DNA of 30,288 nucleotides from Spirogloea muscicola (Eukaryota > Streptophyta > Zygnematophyceae > Spirogloeales > Spirogloeaceae): the NCBI GenBank assembly GCA_009602725.1, contig WELB01000014.1, positions 603,555 through 633,842 on the forward strand, in the 5' to 3' direction. The number at the start of each line of letters is the position of its first letter. Within the stretch, counting starts at the first letter, position 1. Below are positions 1 through 12,300 of the stretch, piece by piece. Position numbers and translations under genes: made by a program. A model generated the notes under the pieces. That model was not told the DNA's origin. It did not search any database and saw only the letters and a list, made by a program, of their open reading frames with translations.

Positions 1-1383
1 GGGCGCGCGCGGCCGCGGCGGCGGCGCCGGTGAGGTCTGCCGGCCGGCTGGCCGCCGCCACGCGGGCTCCCGAACACTGACGGAACGGTCGGCGACGGCG
101 AGCTGACGTCCCGCCGACGGTCATCGTTTAAGCAGAAAAGAACGACTTTGCCGTTGGAAGGCAAGTGGCTGTGAGGGGCAAGGGCTGTGAAAAGCCAGCC
201 AGCCCGAAAAGAATTGACAAAGGTCTCGAATGGGCCAAATGACGGAGGGGCCTAAAGCGCTATGTCAGACCGGGTGGAGGATGGACCACTCAGCAGCGAC
301 GAGTGAGGAGCCTCAAATCCGACAGATTAGCTGCCGGAAAACGATCCCCTGTGAGAAGCCCAAAGAAGTGCACAAAGGTCTCAAGCAGACCAAGAAAGAC
401 TCAGAAGATGAAAACAGAAGAAGCTCTTACACAAGATGATGGACTCTTCCAGTAGAGGGCATTGGCTGTGACTGGCCAGCCTTGAGAAATGTTGAACAAA
501 GTTCGAAGGGTGTCAGAAAGCCCTGAAGCACACGGCAACTCAAGTGGCCACTGGGCGCTCAATATCCCCTAGTAAGCAGCCGAAGATCAGAGAAACTAGT
601 CTCCAGGTAGCAGGTCCCGTGTGTAGCCAGATGCTGCAGCCAGGGCGGGCACGCAACGACACAATGGTCAGCGATATCGGCACCAGAAAGTTGCCCTTAC
701 ACCTCTCATCAACCACAACTTGATAGTGGCATGCAATGCATATTTCGTTGCCCACTTGAATAGGACTACATTTCATAGTACAAAGCACACATCTAGAATC
801 ATATCCAGAAAGTACCACAATAGTCCACAAGTGAGCAGTATGTTGAATTGTGATAGAAATGACCTAGAGGACCCCCACAGGTACATTGTGCTTCAAGGAT
901 CCTCGACCTCCTCAAGGCAGTCTCCGTTCATTTACTTTCATGCCTTTCACCAAGCCCTCCAGATCCTTTCAAGCTGTTAGTTGTGATGCCTTAGATGAGC
1001 CACATCCAGGTTGTAGCAGGCACTAACTACATGAATGATGGCCTTCCATGAGCATCATCCTGATCACGTGCTTTGGCTCAAAGTCCAGGCCATATGTCTC
1101 TACTCAGGAAGTCGTCAACAGCGACACCCTCCTCCATTGCACTTCCAATTGTCAGGGCCTGCTCAGAGACGCTTAGCCCAGACATCAATACCTCTCGAGT
1201 AAGCTACGTCCTATTCAAGGCTATGCTGCGACAGCTAAATGTCAGACCCAATATGCAACGCTTCCAACTTACCCTGCACTCAGCTAATTTCTTCGCGACT
1301 GATTGCTCACAGAAGCAGGCCTCTGGTACACTGCTTCTCAGAGCGCAGCTTCAAGTAGTCTCTAACAGGCATGGTTATTAAAA
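1..1383. other. Non-coding 3' flank of the aminotransferase gene
   Basis: No supported gene. The first 110 bases are very GC-rich with GCG/GGC runs and could be the edge of a neighbouring GC island or exon, but nothing can be translated with confidence. Two degenerate copies of the stem-loop repeat that is common at the right end of the window lie at about 165-225 and 440-490. The remainder, about 500-1383, has only short open frames with no recognisable domain. The BAG-side-style poly(A) signal of the aminotransferase gene should lie here (transcription runs leftward) but I cannot point to it. Confidence 0.6.
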
Positions 1384-4300
1384 CTAATGTACATCTCCTG
1401 AATAATTGACCGCCGAAGAAGGGCATGATATGAGATTCAAGGTAAGTTTAGGCCCAACCTTGATCCTCTCTATAAGGTCGCTGACAACCTGACTTGCGAT
1501 TACAGTTTTCCTTGTCAGTAATATTTCAAGGCCACCTTCGTCAAGGCATGACATCTCTCAGCCACTCCAGTTCTCATGGTGATTGTGACCAGAGAAACAG
1601 CAATAGATGCAGCCGAAGGCTAGTCAAAGTGGCAAGTGACCAACATACCCCAGGGGACTGCCACTCTGTCCACTTCAGTTCAGCTGGACAGCAGCTGCTC
1701 GCGCTCACCTGAGCAACCCAGGGATTTGACATACGCACAACCTGCACGGGCTGCACGATCTGCAATGCACCTGCATCAAGCACTGGCAAGGATCAGACCA
1801 AGAGGCTGGCAAGACATCGCCTTGACCGATATGTAACATGCCTCTCAATGGGGAGTTCTCACGAGCAACTTACTGGTCAAGAATGCTCCTTGCCAGGTGT
1901 GCCTTTGATCCCAGCGTGGGGCCATCTCATCAACAACAATTCCAGCCTTATGGCAGGACCTGCGCATGCAGCGGCTCGCTTGACTTCATGATGCACAGCT
2001 ACTAAGCGGGGGAGATTGTTCCAAGATGTGAGGCTGAAACAAAACGCTCTGAGTCTCATGCCAGTGACGACCATTTCGGGCAGTGAGAGGACAAAGGGCG
2101 AGGATTGGCATGTGATGCAGATTGACAGACCTTACAACAAGTTGGCGGGCGACGCCAGGTAACACTCCGTCCACAAGGGCGGCCGTCTGAACAACGACAC
2201 TGCTGGACGTTGTGCACCCAACCACTTTGGCAGCATTGGTATTGTCACTGCACCCAAGCAATAACCAAGGCTTAGCAAAGAGCTACGAGCTGCTCTTCCA
2301 ATGGGCGACCTCCCGTTTGACACTAGCAGTGTATGGTGAAAGTCACATTCGTCTGCAGATTGCAGTGGACAACTTGGAGCACAGGTGTAAGCAGCATTTG
2401 CACAGCAAGCCTAGTCATGAGGTCAAGCCTCATCCTTGATCAGTCTTGTGACTTATGCAGCTATTCTACACTTCCTCAGACACAAACTTTCATGAAACAG
2501 CTGACTCTCCGAGCTGTTTGTGTAACACTTCAGTCAGTAACACCCCAACTAAACCCTAAACCTACCAGGATGTAATCTCTATCTTGGTGTGTGAATGCCC
2601 AACAATATTAACAAGAGGTCGCCTTTACTTCTTGCAAGCCACTTCTGACTATGAAGGTTGGCTTCAAGCTGAGCACAAAGACCTCTTCTTGACATGCTTT
2701 CCACGCCTGACGAGAGAGAGATACTAAATACTGTGCACCCACAGGATTGCTGCTTGACCTTGAAACGGCACTGTGCTTCCCTTGGTTGTCTTACTATCAT
2801 GTGACAGTCTTCCAGCACACTGTTCCTTTTCTGCTCGACAGAATATTCTTGGGGCTGCTCAGGTTGGTGACAACAACACTAGCCCTTGTCTGGCAACCAA
2901 CATGGTTCACCCTCAAACGCAAGCACCAGCCCAAACTTGGTTGCCAAGTTGTGACAGGTTTGGCTGTCTGAAGCATCATGAAAGCCTGTCTTGTGCCCCA
3001 AGTTCAATCTTCTCAAAGTCTATGAAGGACTATGTCACGCACTCTGCAGCCGGCCACTATAGCAAGCCAGACTGACCGATGCACTTGGCCTGACGTAGGC
3101 TACTTGCAGCAGAACGTTGTGACAGTAGCAAAGGCCACAAACTAGCATATTGCGGGTGACAACATGCCCTTGCAAACCATTGTACTGCTGCCCACCACCA
3201 CGCCCCTGCTGGCGCTACCCGTGATCAGGCAGAGAGATTGCTCTGAGTATGGCCAGACTGCCACTTTACTGCCAGCACATCCTTGTCACTCTTGATATCG
3301 TGGCTGGCTGCAGAGCGTGCCAAAGTACTCACAAGACCTTGGAAGATTGTAACTTCAGACTGGCACACAAGGGCCGCCAGATGCTTGCAACTTGTCGCAA
3401 GTATCAGCCTTGCTGCCAAACTTGGAATCAAAGTGATGAATTTATGGGCTGGCTGCTACGTAGGGTGACCTGGAGCAACTCTAGCAGATGAAACCAGTGT
3501 TGTTGGTGTTGCCTACCAAAGCAGGGACGTACGATAGACCTTCAAGGCTCCATGAAATGTCAAGCAGAAGTAGCTGAGTCTTAGTGTGAATGGGAACAAC
3601 CAGAGAGCAAGGGGACCTTATTTCAGGTTCCGGTGCTTTGATATAAAAGAAAGCGCTGCTCTGGGAGCACATTGCAGATTAGCACGTTGCACTCATCGAA
3701 GTCAAGCTAGCATCATATGCAGCAAGCCAGGAAGAGGTCATATGCTCAGCAACAAACAACTCCAAGCAGTAAGTTGCGAGCACACATAACTTACCGCTGT
3801 ACCATTGCAAGCACGTTAGGCTCTTCCACAGGTTTCGAAGACATCAGCCTTTTGGATGTGTGGTTGTATGAGCGGGGCAATGCCTTCAGCACAGCAACAG
3901 TTGTGACAGAGCACACTGGAGGTACTGGGGCATATGCTGGAGGAGTCTAAGCCTTGTGTGCTGACGACCTTAAGAGGGGCTTGCTTTGGATGCTCAGATG
4001 TATCTTCTGAAATTTACAAGCTGTGGTAGGCAGTGAGTGTAGGCAATGGCGTACCAGGACACTATGATGAACAAGTTTGTGACAAGGCCCTCCAGGAGCA
4101 TGTTGCCATCACTTGACAGTATGATCTCAGCAACACCATGCGGTTTTGCCTGCTCCAGCAGCTGCCGGTCCCTGCACAGCCAATACCTCATCGATGTACA
4201 ATCAATAACTAACCACTCAAGGCACCTGGAATTGTGACCACAGCGTGAAAAGGTGCACAATGCTGAAAGCATATAAAGGGCCTGGTGTGAGCTTGAGGAA

Positions 4301-5550
4301 CTTCATTACGTGGCCCAGGTGGAGCACTTGGCCAGAGGTGCCAGCCTCCCCTGGCCGACTACAGCCACCTCGACTGCTGGCGGGCAGCTTTCTTCGGGAC
4401 GGTGGGCCCGATAACGGCTGCTGTAGACGAAGACGTCAACCTGAAGAGCAATGCTTAGTCAGGTAGCCAGTACACATGCACGTAACAGCAGGCACGCTTG
4501 GCTGGAAGTCTATATGAGAGAGCAATTTCAGGCAAACAAAAGGCCATGGTGGACCAGTACCCCTTGTAGTCATAGCAAACATGTCATAAGAAGAAGCAGG
4601 AGACACGGGCTGCAGATGGGCATGGTCCCAGGAGCCTACATTACTGAGAAGATCTTTGGGGTGCTGCATCGCTGTCTCCTGGGTGCAGATGAGGATAGTC
4701 ACAGTAAGCTCCAGGCCCAGAGGCAGAGTCTGCCTCCCAATGGCCAGGGCAGTTTGCAGCGAGGGCATGACGACTGATGCAAACGCGTCTGGCGCCAGCA
4801 GGCCGACAGGGAGGCCAGGAAAGAGGGCTGGCAAACGGGCGATGGAGTCCGTGAGGCGCGCCATGTGGGCCTCCCAGCAGAGGACGACGGAGGCTCCGCC
4901 AGCAGTCCTTGTTGTGGTGTATGCGCCTGGAGGCAGGCCAGCAGCCGTGAATTGCAGCAACACAATGGGCCCACCAAAGCTCGAACCCCAGACCGTAGCT
5001 GCGACACCCCAAAGCTCTAAACCCCCAACCCTAGCTGCTCATTCCAAAGAAGACCTTGATCCCATAAGCCCTATCGTCTCAAGCGACGACGTCAGGCAGC
5101 CGCAGGACGCTCTAACGGACGTCAACGAGCCCTCGGGAGAAGGTGCAAGTGCTGGCCGAGTAAGGCTGTGCAGATACTGGCAGAAGCGAGCTTGTCGCTT
5201 GGCAGCGGGGCAAATGGTGTGCTGCGCAGAGGCCGGCCCGTCGTTGCTGAGAGCGCGAGCCGACCTGGGCGCCGCGACCGGAGGAAGTCTGCGGCCGTGC
5301 CGGCACCGCCGTCGTCCGGCATCGGCTGGCCGTTGTGCACCACCGTGCTCCACGGAGCATCGCCACTGCTTCCGCAGGTGGCTGCGCCTGGCGCCGTCGC
5401 GGCGGGCCGGCCCGCCCTGCGGCCGCGGCTGCGGCAGCGGNGGCCTCGGAGCTGGCCGCGGGCCTCGGCGCCTCTCCGCCGTGGCCATTGCCGCAGGCAG
5501 GCCCACGGCAAGCCTCCGGCTGCCGCTGCGCAGGCCGCGGCGCTTCCCAT
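1384..5550 (-). CDS. Class IV (fold-type IV) PLP-dependent aminotransferase-like protein, probably organelle-targeted
   Basis: Eight exons, in transcript order: 5550-5265, 4998-4640, 4440-4310, 4171-4055, 2202-2131, 1959-1874, 1770-1649, 1488-1384. They total 1278 nt (425 aa plus stop) and frame is kept at every GT-AG junction. It resembles the plant D-amino-acid/branched-chain aminotransferase-like family, which uses pyridoxal phosphate; the true substrate is unknown. Family blocks seen: VVHNGQPMP at the end of exon 1, GAYTTTRT (about residues 120-127), AVVGQG followed by AKCSTWA with the likely PLP lysine near 253, SSDGNMLLEGLVTN (278-291), and QTAALVDGVLPG (303-314). The first ~70 residues are Ala/Arg-rich with almost no acids, suggesting a plastid or mitochondrial transit peptide. 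Exon 1 holds one N (5441), giving one unknown residue. The start is the ATG at 5550; the exon 1/2 join is the least certain, because exon 2 has two in-frame acceptors. The gene is divergent from RIC1. Confidence 0.87.
2203..4054 (-). other. Large intron 4 of the aminotransferase gene
   Basis: The conserved block LLEGLVTN ends in the exon closing at 4055, and the next conserved block, VVVQTAALVDG, begins at about 2202. That leaves a 1.85-kb intron, far longer than the other introns of this gene. Both junctions are in phase: donor TG|GTACGC, acceptor GTCCAG with a second AG three bases on. I see no exon, retroelement domain or clean terminal repeat inside it. Open frames here are short and overlap on all strands. 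Confidence 0.6.
4972..5040 (-). repeat. 36-bp tandem duplication carrying the exon 2 splice acceptor
   Basis: Two neighbouring copies of about 36 bp (roughly 4972-5004 and 5005-5040) share CAAAGCTC, an AACCCC-like run and a TAGCTGC core. On the minus strand each copy contains a GCAG|CTA acceptor, at 4998 and 5034. The two sites lie 36 bases apart and both continue in the same frame with no stop, so use of the upstream site would add 12 residues to the aminotransferase. Confidence 0.6.
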
Positions 5551-6321
5551 GGAGGTCACGCCGCGCAGGGCTCGGAGCCGCTAATGAGACGGCCAAGGAC
5601 GTGCGCCGCACCTGCACGCCGCACGCCGCGCCGCAAGATGCGGCGGGCTCCGCGGCGGCGGAGCCGGGGCCATCGGCGGCGGAGCCGGGGTTACCAGCGG
5701 CTCAGATTGGTAGGGGCTCTCAATGGCTCTTAATGGAGATCACTTTGGATAACCCGGGGAAGCTCTTGGGGCGTCCCTTTTAGTGGTTCTGGAGACCGAC
5801 TGGCTCCTGGGACGGAGGGGGTGCCGCGTCGTCCTGTCGACCGGTAAAGCCATAATGGATGCAAAGACAGTTTTCCATTAGCGGGGGGGCTGCCCTCCCT
5901 CCCCGCCGGCAAACGGTGCCGTGTTCGGGGCCCTCGCCGGCGGCCACCCCCCCCTCTCTCCACTTAGCCCCGCCAGCTCCGAGTTCGCATGACGCCCGAC
6001 AGCGCGCCCGCGGCGGCCGCCGCCGCCGCTGGCGGGACGAGGAGAGGTGGCCTCCGGCTGCGGTGCAGGCACGCAGCTGCGGGAGGCGCGGCTGCCACGG
6101 CCCGGAGACCTGGTTTGGCGTTGTGACCTGGCGAGCGGACGAGGCTGCGGTGGCCTATGGAGCTTACGCCGCCGTGGAAGGACCTGCAGCAAGGCCAGTA
6201 GACGCCCTCTGAGGACGCAGGACGTACTCGCCTCTCTTGGTCGAGGTTGAGACCGCGGCTGGTCCCAGGAGGCTCCAGTGCCAGGTGAACAGCAAGAGTG
6301 TGGCGCTCGCAGCGGCAGATC
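5551..6321. promoter_or_regulatory. Divergent GC-rich intergenic region between the aminotransferase and RIC1
   Basis: The two start codons face away from each other and are about 770 bp apart. The region must hold both 5' UTRs and both promoters. It is GC-rich with GGC/GCC runs, including an imperfect duplication of GGCGGCGGAGCCGGGG near 5652-5690. Long frames on both strands here are explained by GC-rich composition and show no domain. No TATA box can be assigned; the TATA-like bases near 6325 lie within the RIC1 start itself. Confidence 0.55.
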
Positions 6322-9300
6322 ATGTATATAGCATATGGCTGGCCGAAGATCCTCAGGGCTGTAGAGAGAGACGGCGGCGACTGCGAGCTTCTCGCGCACG
6401 TGAGCGTCGGCGGCGGCCTCCTCGTCGTCGTCTCGTCCTCGACCATCCAAGTCTGGACTGCTGGCCAGGTGATCAGATGCTGGCTTGCAACTCTGGAGTG
6501 TGGCGCTGCTTTGCTTGTTTAATTTGGCCAGCGTCACAGTCTGCGGTAAAAAGCTGTAGGTACAGGGACATTGACATGTATCAGCACTGGTGACTCCCAG
6601 CCTGTCTGGCCACCTCTAGAATCATTTGGCGGCGTCATCTAGAGCTTCGTGCTTTCCTCTCCACTCACTCTTGTGGCTGTTGCCATGTGTGCATGTATTG
6701 TGCACGGCTGGCAGCATCGTGTAAAGCTCGGCGAATTGGTGCGGTCAGAAAAGTCCATTTCTGATGACGGTGGGAACTGTCAAGCATTCTGGAACCATGG
6801 CCTTGAGACTCTCGTCGTCGTGGTGAGTCATGGCAGAGGCTCAGCATTCTTCTATTCACCTCCAGAGCCTGTGCAGAGCATCCTGAATGTGTTCAAGGGT
6901 GCTTCAAGTGCTTAGCTGCTGCATGAGGTGCATCAGAGGAGCTGCATGAGCAAGGCCGCCGTCCAGTTAGCAACACCGGTCGCTGTATGCTGTCAAAGTC
7001 TGCGCTGCATGGTAATGCAGCTGGCAACTGTATTTAGCTTGTCATCCCTTGACTTGGATAAAGGGCAGCACCTCGAACTTTACTGTAGTGGTGGCATTCG
7101 AGGTGCAGCTCCACGACTGCCTTGTCCTGGTTGTTGGCCAAGCCGTTGTGCTGTGTCTTTTCCTGCAGACTGCTGGAGACGTGCTGCATTTCTACGACGT
7201 CAACAGGATCGACCAGCGCGCATCGCTTCCGCATCTGGCAGGCCATGATGGCACTGGTGTGAAGCTTGTCCGTATCAAGTTCCGCTCAGCCACAACCTTT
7301 CCAATCAGTGGAGGGGATATCTCAATGTAAGCACCTAGCTCTGACTATTCACACACAAGCTTCACTGTGACGTCGTTCCAGCGTCATGTGTTCGCTGTGT
7401 ATAGCAAATACTTTGAGCTAGCAAGCTTGGCGCCTCAAAGCTTGGCGCTTCCATGTTCTATTTCAACCAACAGGCTTCGCTTGCTCTACCTAGGGGCAGA
7501 TTGGGTACTTGATTGAAGATTGTCCGCTAAACTTTTGTCTTCTGAGTTTTCTTACCGCAGAACAAGTGTGGCTGCCGACGATGACAACATCCTACTCGGC
7601 CAGTCCAATGGACACCTGCAAATTGTCTCCTGGAGGGGGCAGGTATTCTCCCCTCCATCTTTGTCTTTCGTTCAAGTTCATGGTTAGCCTGCAGTAAAGG
7701 TCACTACATACTACAGGGCTGCAAGCCACAAACACTCCAGTGCTAATAAAAGTGCATCTTACCAGCTTTGAACACCCTAAAATCTTGTATATGGTATCGA
7801 GGCTTGAGGACTTAGTCCATCTCAGGTTGTCTGGATGAAACAGCTGCGAGGCTCAGCCAACCTCTGGAGGGAACACTTGCGCGATGTCATTGGCCCAATG
7901 TATGTGCCTGAAGCGAATGGCATACCATGCACACCAATGTCGCCCTTTTCGCCCCATGTGCTGCCAACTAGCAATGGGAGGCTCTTCGAGTCTCACATGG
8001 GCATTGCGCAGCTGGAGTACTCGGAGCCACTCCGGCTGCTCGTTGCAGTGTTGATGGATGGTCGAGCAGTCCTGTGCTCGGTTGGTGACAAGGGTTTGCG
8101 GCCAGTGGAGGATATTGTTCCTGAGAAGTGGGTTGGGCTCATGGATGCTGTCTGCACACAAGTGGCCGCGAAACAGCAGGTCTTGGCCGTGGGCTCGCGG
8201 AGAGGGACTGTGGAACTTTTCAATCTTGCTGAGAATGCAGCGCACCTGCGGACCATCTCCCTTCATGACTGGGGGTAAGCACTGCACAAAGACGTGCTCA
8301 ATACCAAGGCAGTATCTTCTCCACTGCTGTACAGCTAGCAAGCTCCAGCATTGCAGACTTGACAATACCAGAGAGAGCATACAAGACCTGGGCAAATATG
8401 GCCCCTATTTCCAAAAGGTTAGATTGAAGAGAGAAAGTAAATCTCAGGTGATGACTGCCAGCCTTACGACATCTCTTGGTTTTATGACAGTTATGGTGTG
8501 GAGGACACAGGAGCTGTAAGTTGCATATGCTGGTCACCAGACAATGCTGTGTTTGCAGTGGGCTGGAGACAGCGGGGGTTGGCCGTGTGGTCAGTCTCAG
8601 GATGCAGACTTATGTGCACAATACGGCAAGGCAGCTTGAGCAATGTGTTGCCGAACTCCCCTCCTCGCAATATGGTGCTTGGTGGCCCTGGAGGAGCCAG
8701 AAAAAGCACCGAACCCATGGTCCGAGGGGTTGCACAGCTGGCGTGGGGAGAGCATGCGTACCAGCTCATTGCTGGGGAGCAGGAAACTGCTTCGAGGCTT
8801 GTACAGTTCCCCTTTGCCAGGGGTTGCATGGATCGGGCTGTAGCTGGCAGCGCTCACGTCTGGCAGCTGATGCAAGCAGACGATAGGATTTTACTCATTC
8901 AAAGTGATGAGGAGGATGACTTGAAGCTGCAACATCTCGTCATCCCAGTAGGTCGCTCTTCTTTCATGGCTTATGAGCTCGTACACAGAGACTTTGGTTT
9001 CAGCAGTTGCATGTCCAGCAATCACTTGCGTTATCTCATTTCTAATTCCTGAATAGAGCATATTGGATTACTTGACGATTGAATAGGAGGTTGGAAGGGT
9101 TATGATGTCTGAGTCCTGACTGGTGTAAGCTGGTGAGCAGGCTGCTATGTAGAGCAGAATACGAATAGTATTTGACCTTCTGTCTGGGACACTTGGTTTC
9201 TCCAATCATGCAGCAAACATATATGCGGCCAAATTGGCCAGTGCGTCATGTTGCAGCAAATGATGATGGTTCATACCTGGCAATTGCTGGACAAAGGGGC

Positions 9301-12300
9301 CTCATCTTGTACAATTTAAGGCACAAGAGATGGAGGGTGTTCGGTGATGTCTCTCAGGAGAGGGCGCTGAAGTGTATTGGCCTTCTTTGGCTTGGAAGGA
9401 TTATCGTCATCTGCAACCATCGAGAAGCCACCAACACGTAAGCTTGGACATCCTGCGCTGCATGCTTGATGGTGTTCATAGCGGTGTACGTCAGGTGTTG
9501 TCAACATCGTCTGCAGGTAGGGACAGCGTCCGCTGTCCTCGTTAACTTCATTGAAGTCTGAGCTTACTAGCATACTTCTCTGCAGGTACGAGCTAAGTTT
9601 GTACCCTCGTTACCATTTGGACGAATCATCTCTTCTTTATCGTCAGCCTCTTCCACATGAGCCTATTGCAATGGACTCTTATCAGGACTTCATACTCATA
9701 GCAACTCCGCCATTTGAGATACGAGTTTTTCACGTTCATATTGATGGAGAGCTCTCTCCCTTAAAGACGCCGCCTGTCCAGGTTTGCATGAACTTTCTTG
9801 GATGATCAGTGTGTGCACTGCATCGATCTATTACCACGCACCAGGATTCAGGGTTGCACATGTCTTGTAAGCTCACAAATATCTGCACAACTATCTCCAT
9901 GCAGATACTGGTGCGTGGTACTCCTGGACTCTCATGGCAATACTTTGTTGCAATGTGCAGTTGACCACGGTACGGGAGCTATCAATCATGAGTGCCAAGA
10001 AGCCCCTGGTAGCCATGCAATTTGTGCCAAATGCTGGACCTTCTAAGTCAGATGGCTTCACCCCAACTGAGGAGGCAGTGCAGAGGCAGCCTACTAGGTA
10101 CTGTACTTTGCATCTCAGGCCACGGAGCTGCTGATGGGCTTAGTTACATGCCCTTCGTAGCATCATAAACAATGAAAACTCAGCAAAAGTACCCCACCTT
10201 AGCAGGAAGCAGTCCTAACTGTGATGACTTGTGGTTGGCGAACTCCTGCATGTTCTTGACATATGCTTGTAATTCCAACCACGTGAGCACTGCAGATGCA
10301 TGTTACTTCGGATGGACGGTGAACTTTCACTACTAGACCTTGAGAGAGGTTCGGAGAGGCCTTTAGTCCTTGGCATTGAGCATTTCTGGCTCACTCAGGG
10401 ACGGCCAGAAGAAGAAGCTGCTCTCATTGAGGAAGTACCTTGGTGGGCTTATGGTCACCGTGGCATGCAGGTAATGTCTTCACGTCCTAGCATAAGCTAG
10501 ACTGTGAAGATTGTCTCATGTGATTGGCTATGATTTCTCACCTAGATTTGTATTGCATCAGTGGGGTTGAAGCTCTGGTGACCAGAGTGTCTGGTTGATG
10601 TGACTGTGGCCACTGCTCTTGTGCAGGTCTGGTATCCATCGTCAGATGCAGATACGTCTGCTCATTCTGCTAGCCTGCAGCAGGTACCTGTCTTGAAGAG
10701 ACTGTACTGCTAGCTTAAAGCATTCCTAGATTCAAGCCCAAGCATATGAAATGTAAATTGGTCATCAAGGCATCACAGTGTGAAATCTGCTGACTCTGCC
10801 TAATGATCAGTTGCTCCTTCTGGCCGTGTGCACCGTTCAGTTGGACCCTGAGCTTGACTTCGACCGGGAAGTGTACCCAGTTGGAGTATCACCTGCTGCT
10901 GGTGTTATTGTTGGCATATCCCAGAGGCTTTCTTTGTCAGCATGTGCAGATATGCCTTGTTTTGAACCCATACCCAAAGCTCAACCTATCCTTCCCTGTC
11001 TTCTACGTCATTTACTGCAGGTGATTATCTGCACATCATGTCCACTGGCAGTCACCAATTTGCTAATACCCTTATGGGTGCAGTCTTGTGAAAAGTTGTT
11101 GCAATGCGCATCTATGCTGGTTATCAATTTTTCAGCTGGAAAATCTAGTCTGCTCTCGCCTGCATAGTAATACTTGTTCCTCAATTAGCTGTATCAAGCT
11201 TTGTAAGCACTTTTTCTGGCTTGTAAACAAACAGATTAGTATATTTCTGCGCAAGTCTATTTCATAGTTGTGCGTAAAAGTGATCAGAGAGTCAGCATTT
11301 GTAAATAGGGCATGGTTGTTATGTATGAGAGCAACGTGATAGGACTTCTGCACAATATGAGACACTGCCAATCGCTTCTCGCAGAGAAACAAAATAGACG
11401 AGGCTGTGGAGTTAGCCCACTTATCTGCCGATCGGCCACATTTTTCTCATTCACTTGAATGGCTTCTTTTCACGGTTTTCGACGCCGAAATGACAAAGTA
11501 TGTGCGTTGGTATTCCATGATCTCTTGCCTTTCTTAGGATATCATGTTCAGTAACCCCTGTTCATTTTGTTGAGGAGTACTGTGTACTTACTGACCCCAA
11601 GATAGGCAGAGTGCTGTTGAGTATGATAGTGTAGCTTCTTGTTTGCTGCTAACATGGCAGAGATCAGATGGCTCAGTTGCAATCCCTGGCTTTTGACCCA
11701 TGCAGTCCGGTGCTTAGGAAGAGGAGGAAAGAGAAGCGAGGCCCCACAATGTTGGATCGCGCTTGTGAGTTGATTCGTCATTTTCCGGAGTATCTCGATG
11801 TTGTTGTTAGTGTTGCTCGGAAAACGGACGGGCGCCATTGGCAAGAGCTGTTTGCTTCTGCTGGCAAGAGCACAGAGTATGTCGCCCATGAACTTCACAT
11901 AACTCAAATCACATCGCAAGCTGAATCGGCCGTCTTACTACTGAATCAATATTATGTATGCTTTGCTAAGAACATTGTTCTCTTCCTTCACAGTCTGTCA
12001 TGAGACGGTCATGATGTAGCTGCTGAGGAGCGTGTCGAAAAATGTCTGCAGTGGTGGTTTGAGAGAGCTGCATGCTGTTGTTTGCAGTCTCTTTGAAGAA
12101 TGCTTTGCCAAGAGACAGTACCGAACAGCGACCTGCTATATCCTGGTCTGTATTGCCTGCTCTCAGTCAAAGACTTGCTTCACATCTTTCAATCTGCAAG
12201 CTCAATCTGTCGTTTGTGTGGAGCTGCATTGACACTAAATGCGTATATTCACCCTCTCAGCAACTTATAAGTAGCTGCAGTATCGCTCTTGTATTTTTTC

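Noticed and set aside
1649-1770. CAG|GTGAGC donor-like site at 1709 inside aminotransferase exon 7
   Set aside because: Using it would need an intron of about 30 nt, while reading through keeps frame into PAELKWTEW, which fits the family.
4656-5783. 375-codon plus-strand open frame
   Set aside because: It lies antisense to aminotransferase exons 1 and 2, which carry conserved family motifs. Its product is Arg/Pro/Ala-rich with no domain.
5878-6537. 219-codon minus-strand open frame
   Set aside because: It overlaps RIC1 exon 1 in antisense and the GC-rich divergent region; composition explains it.
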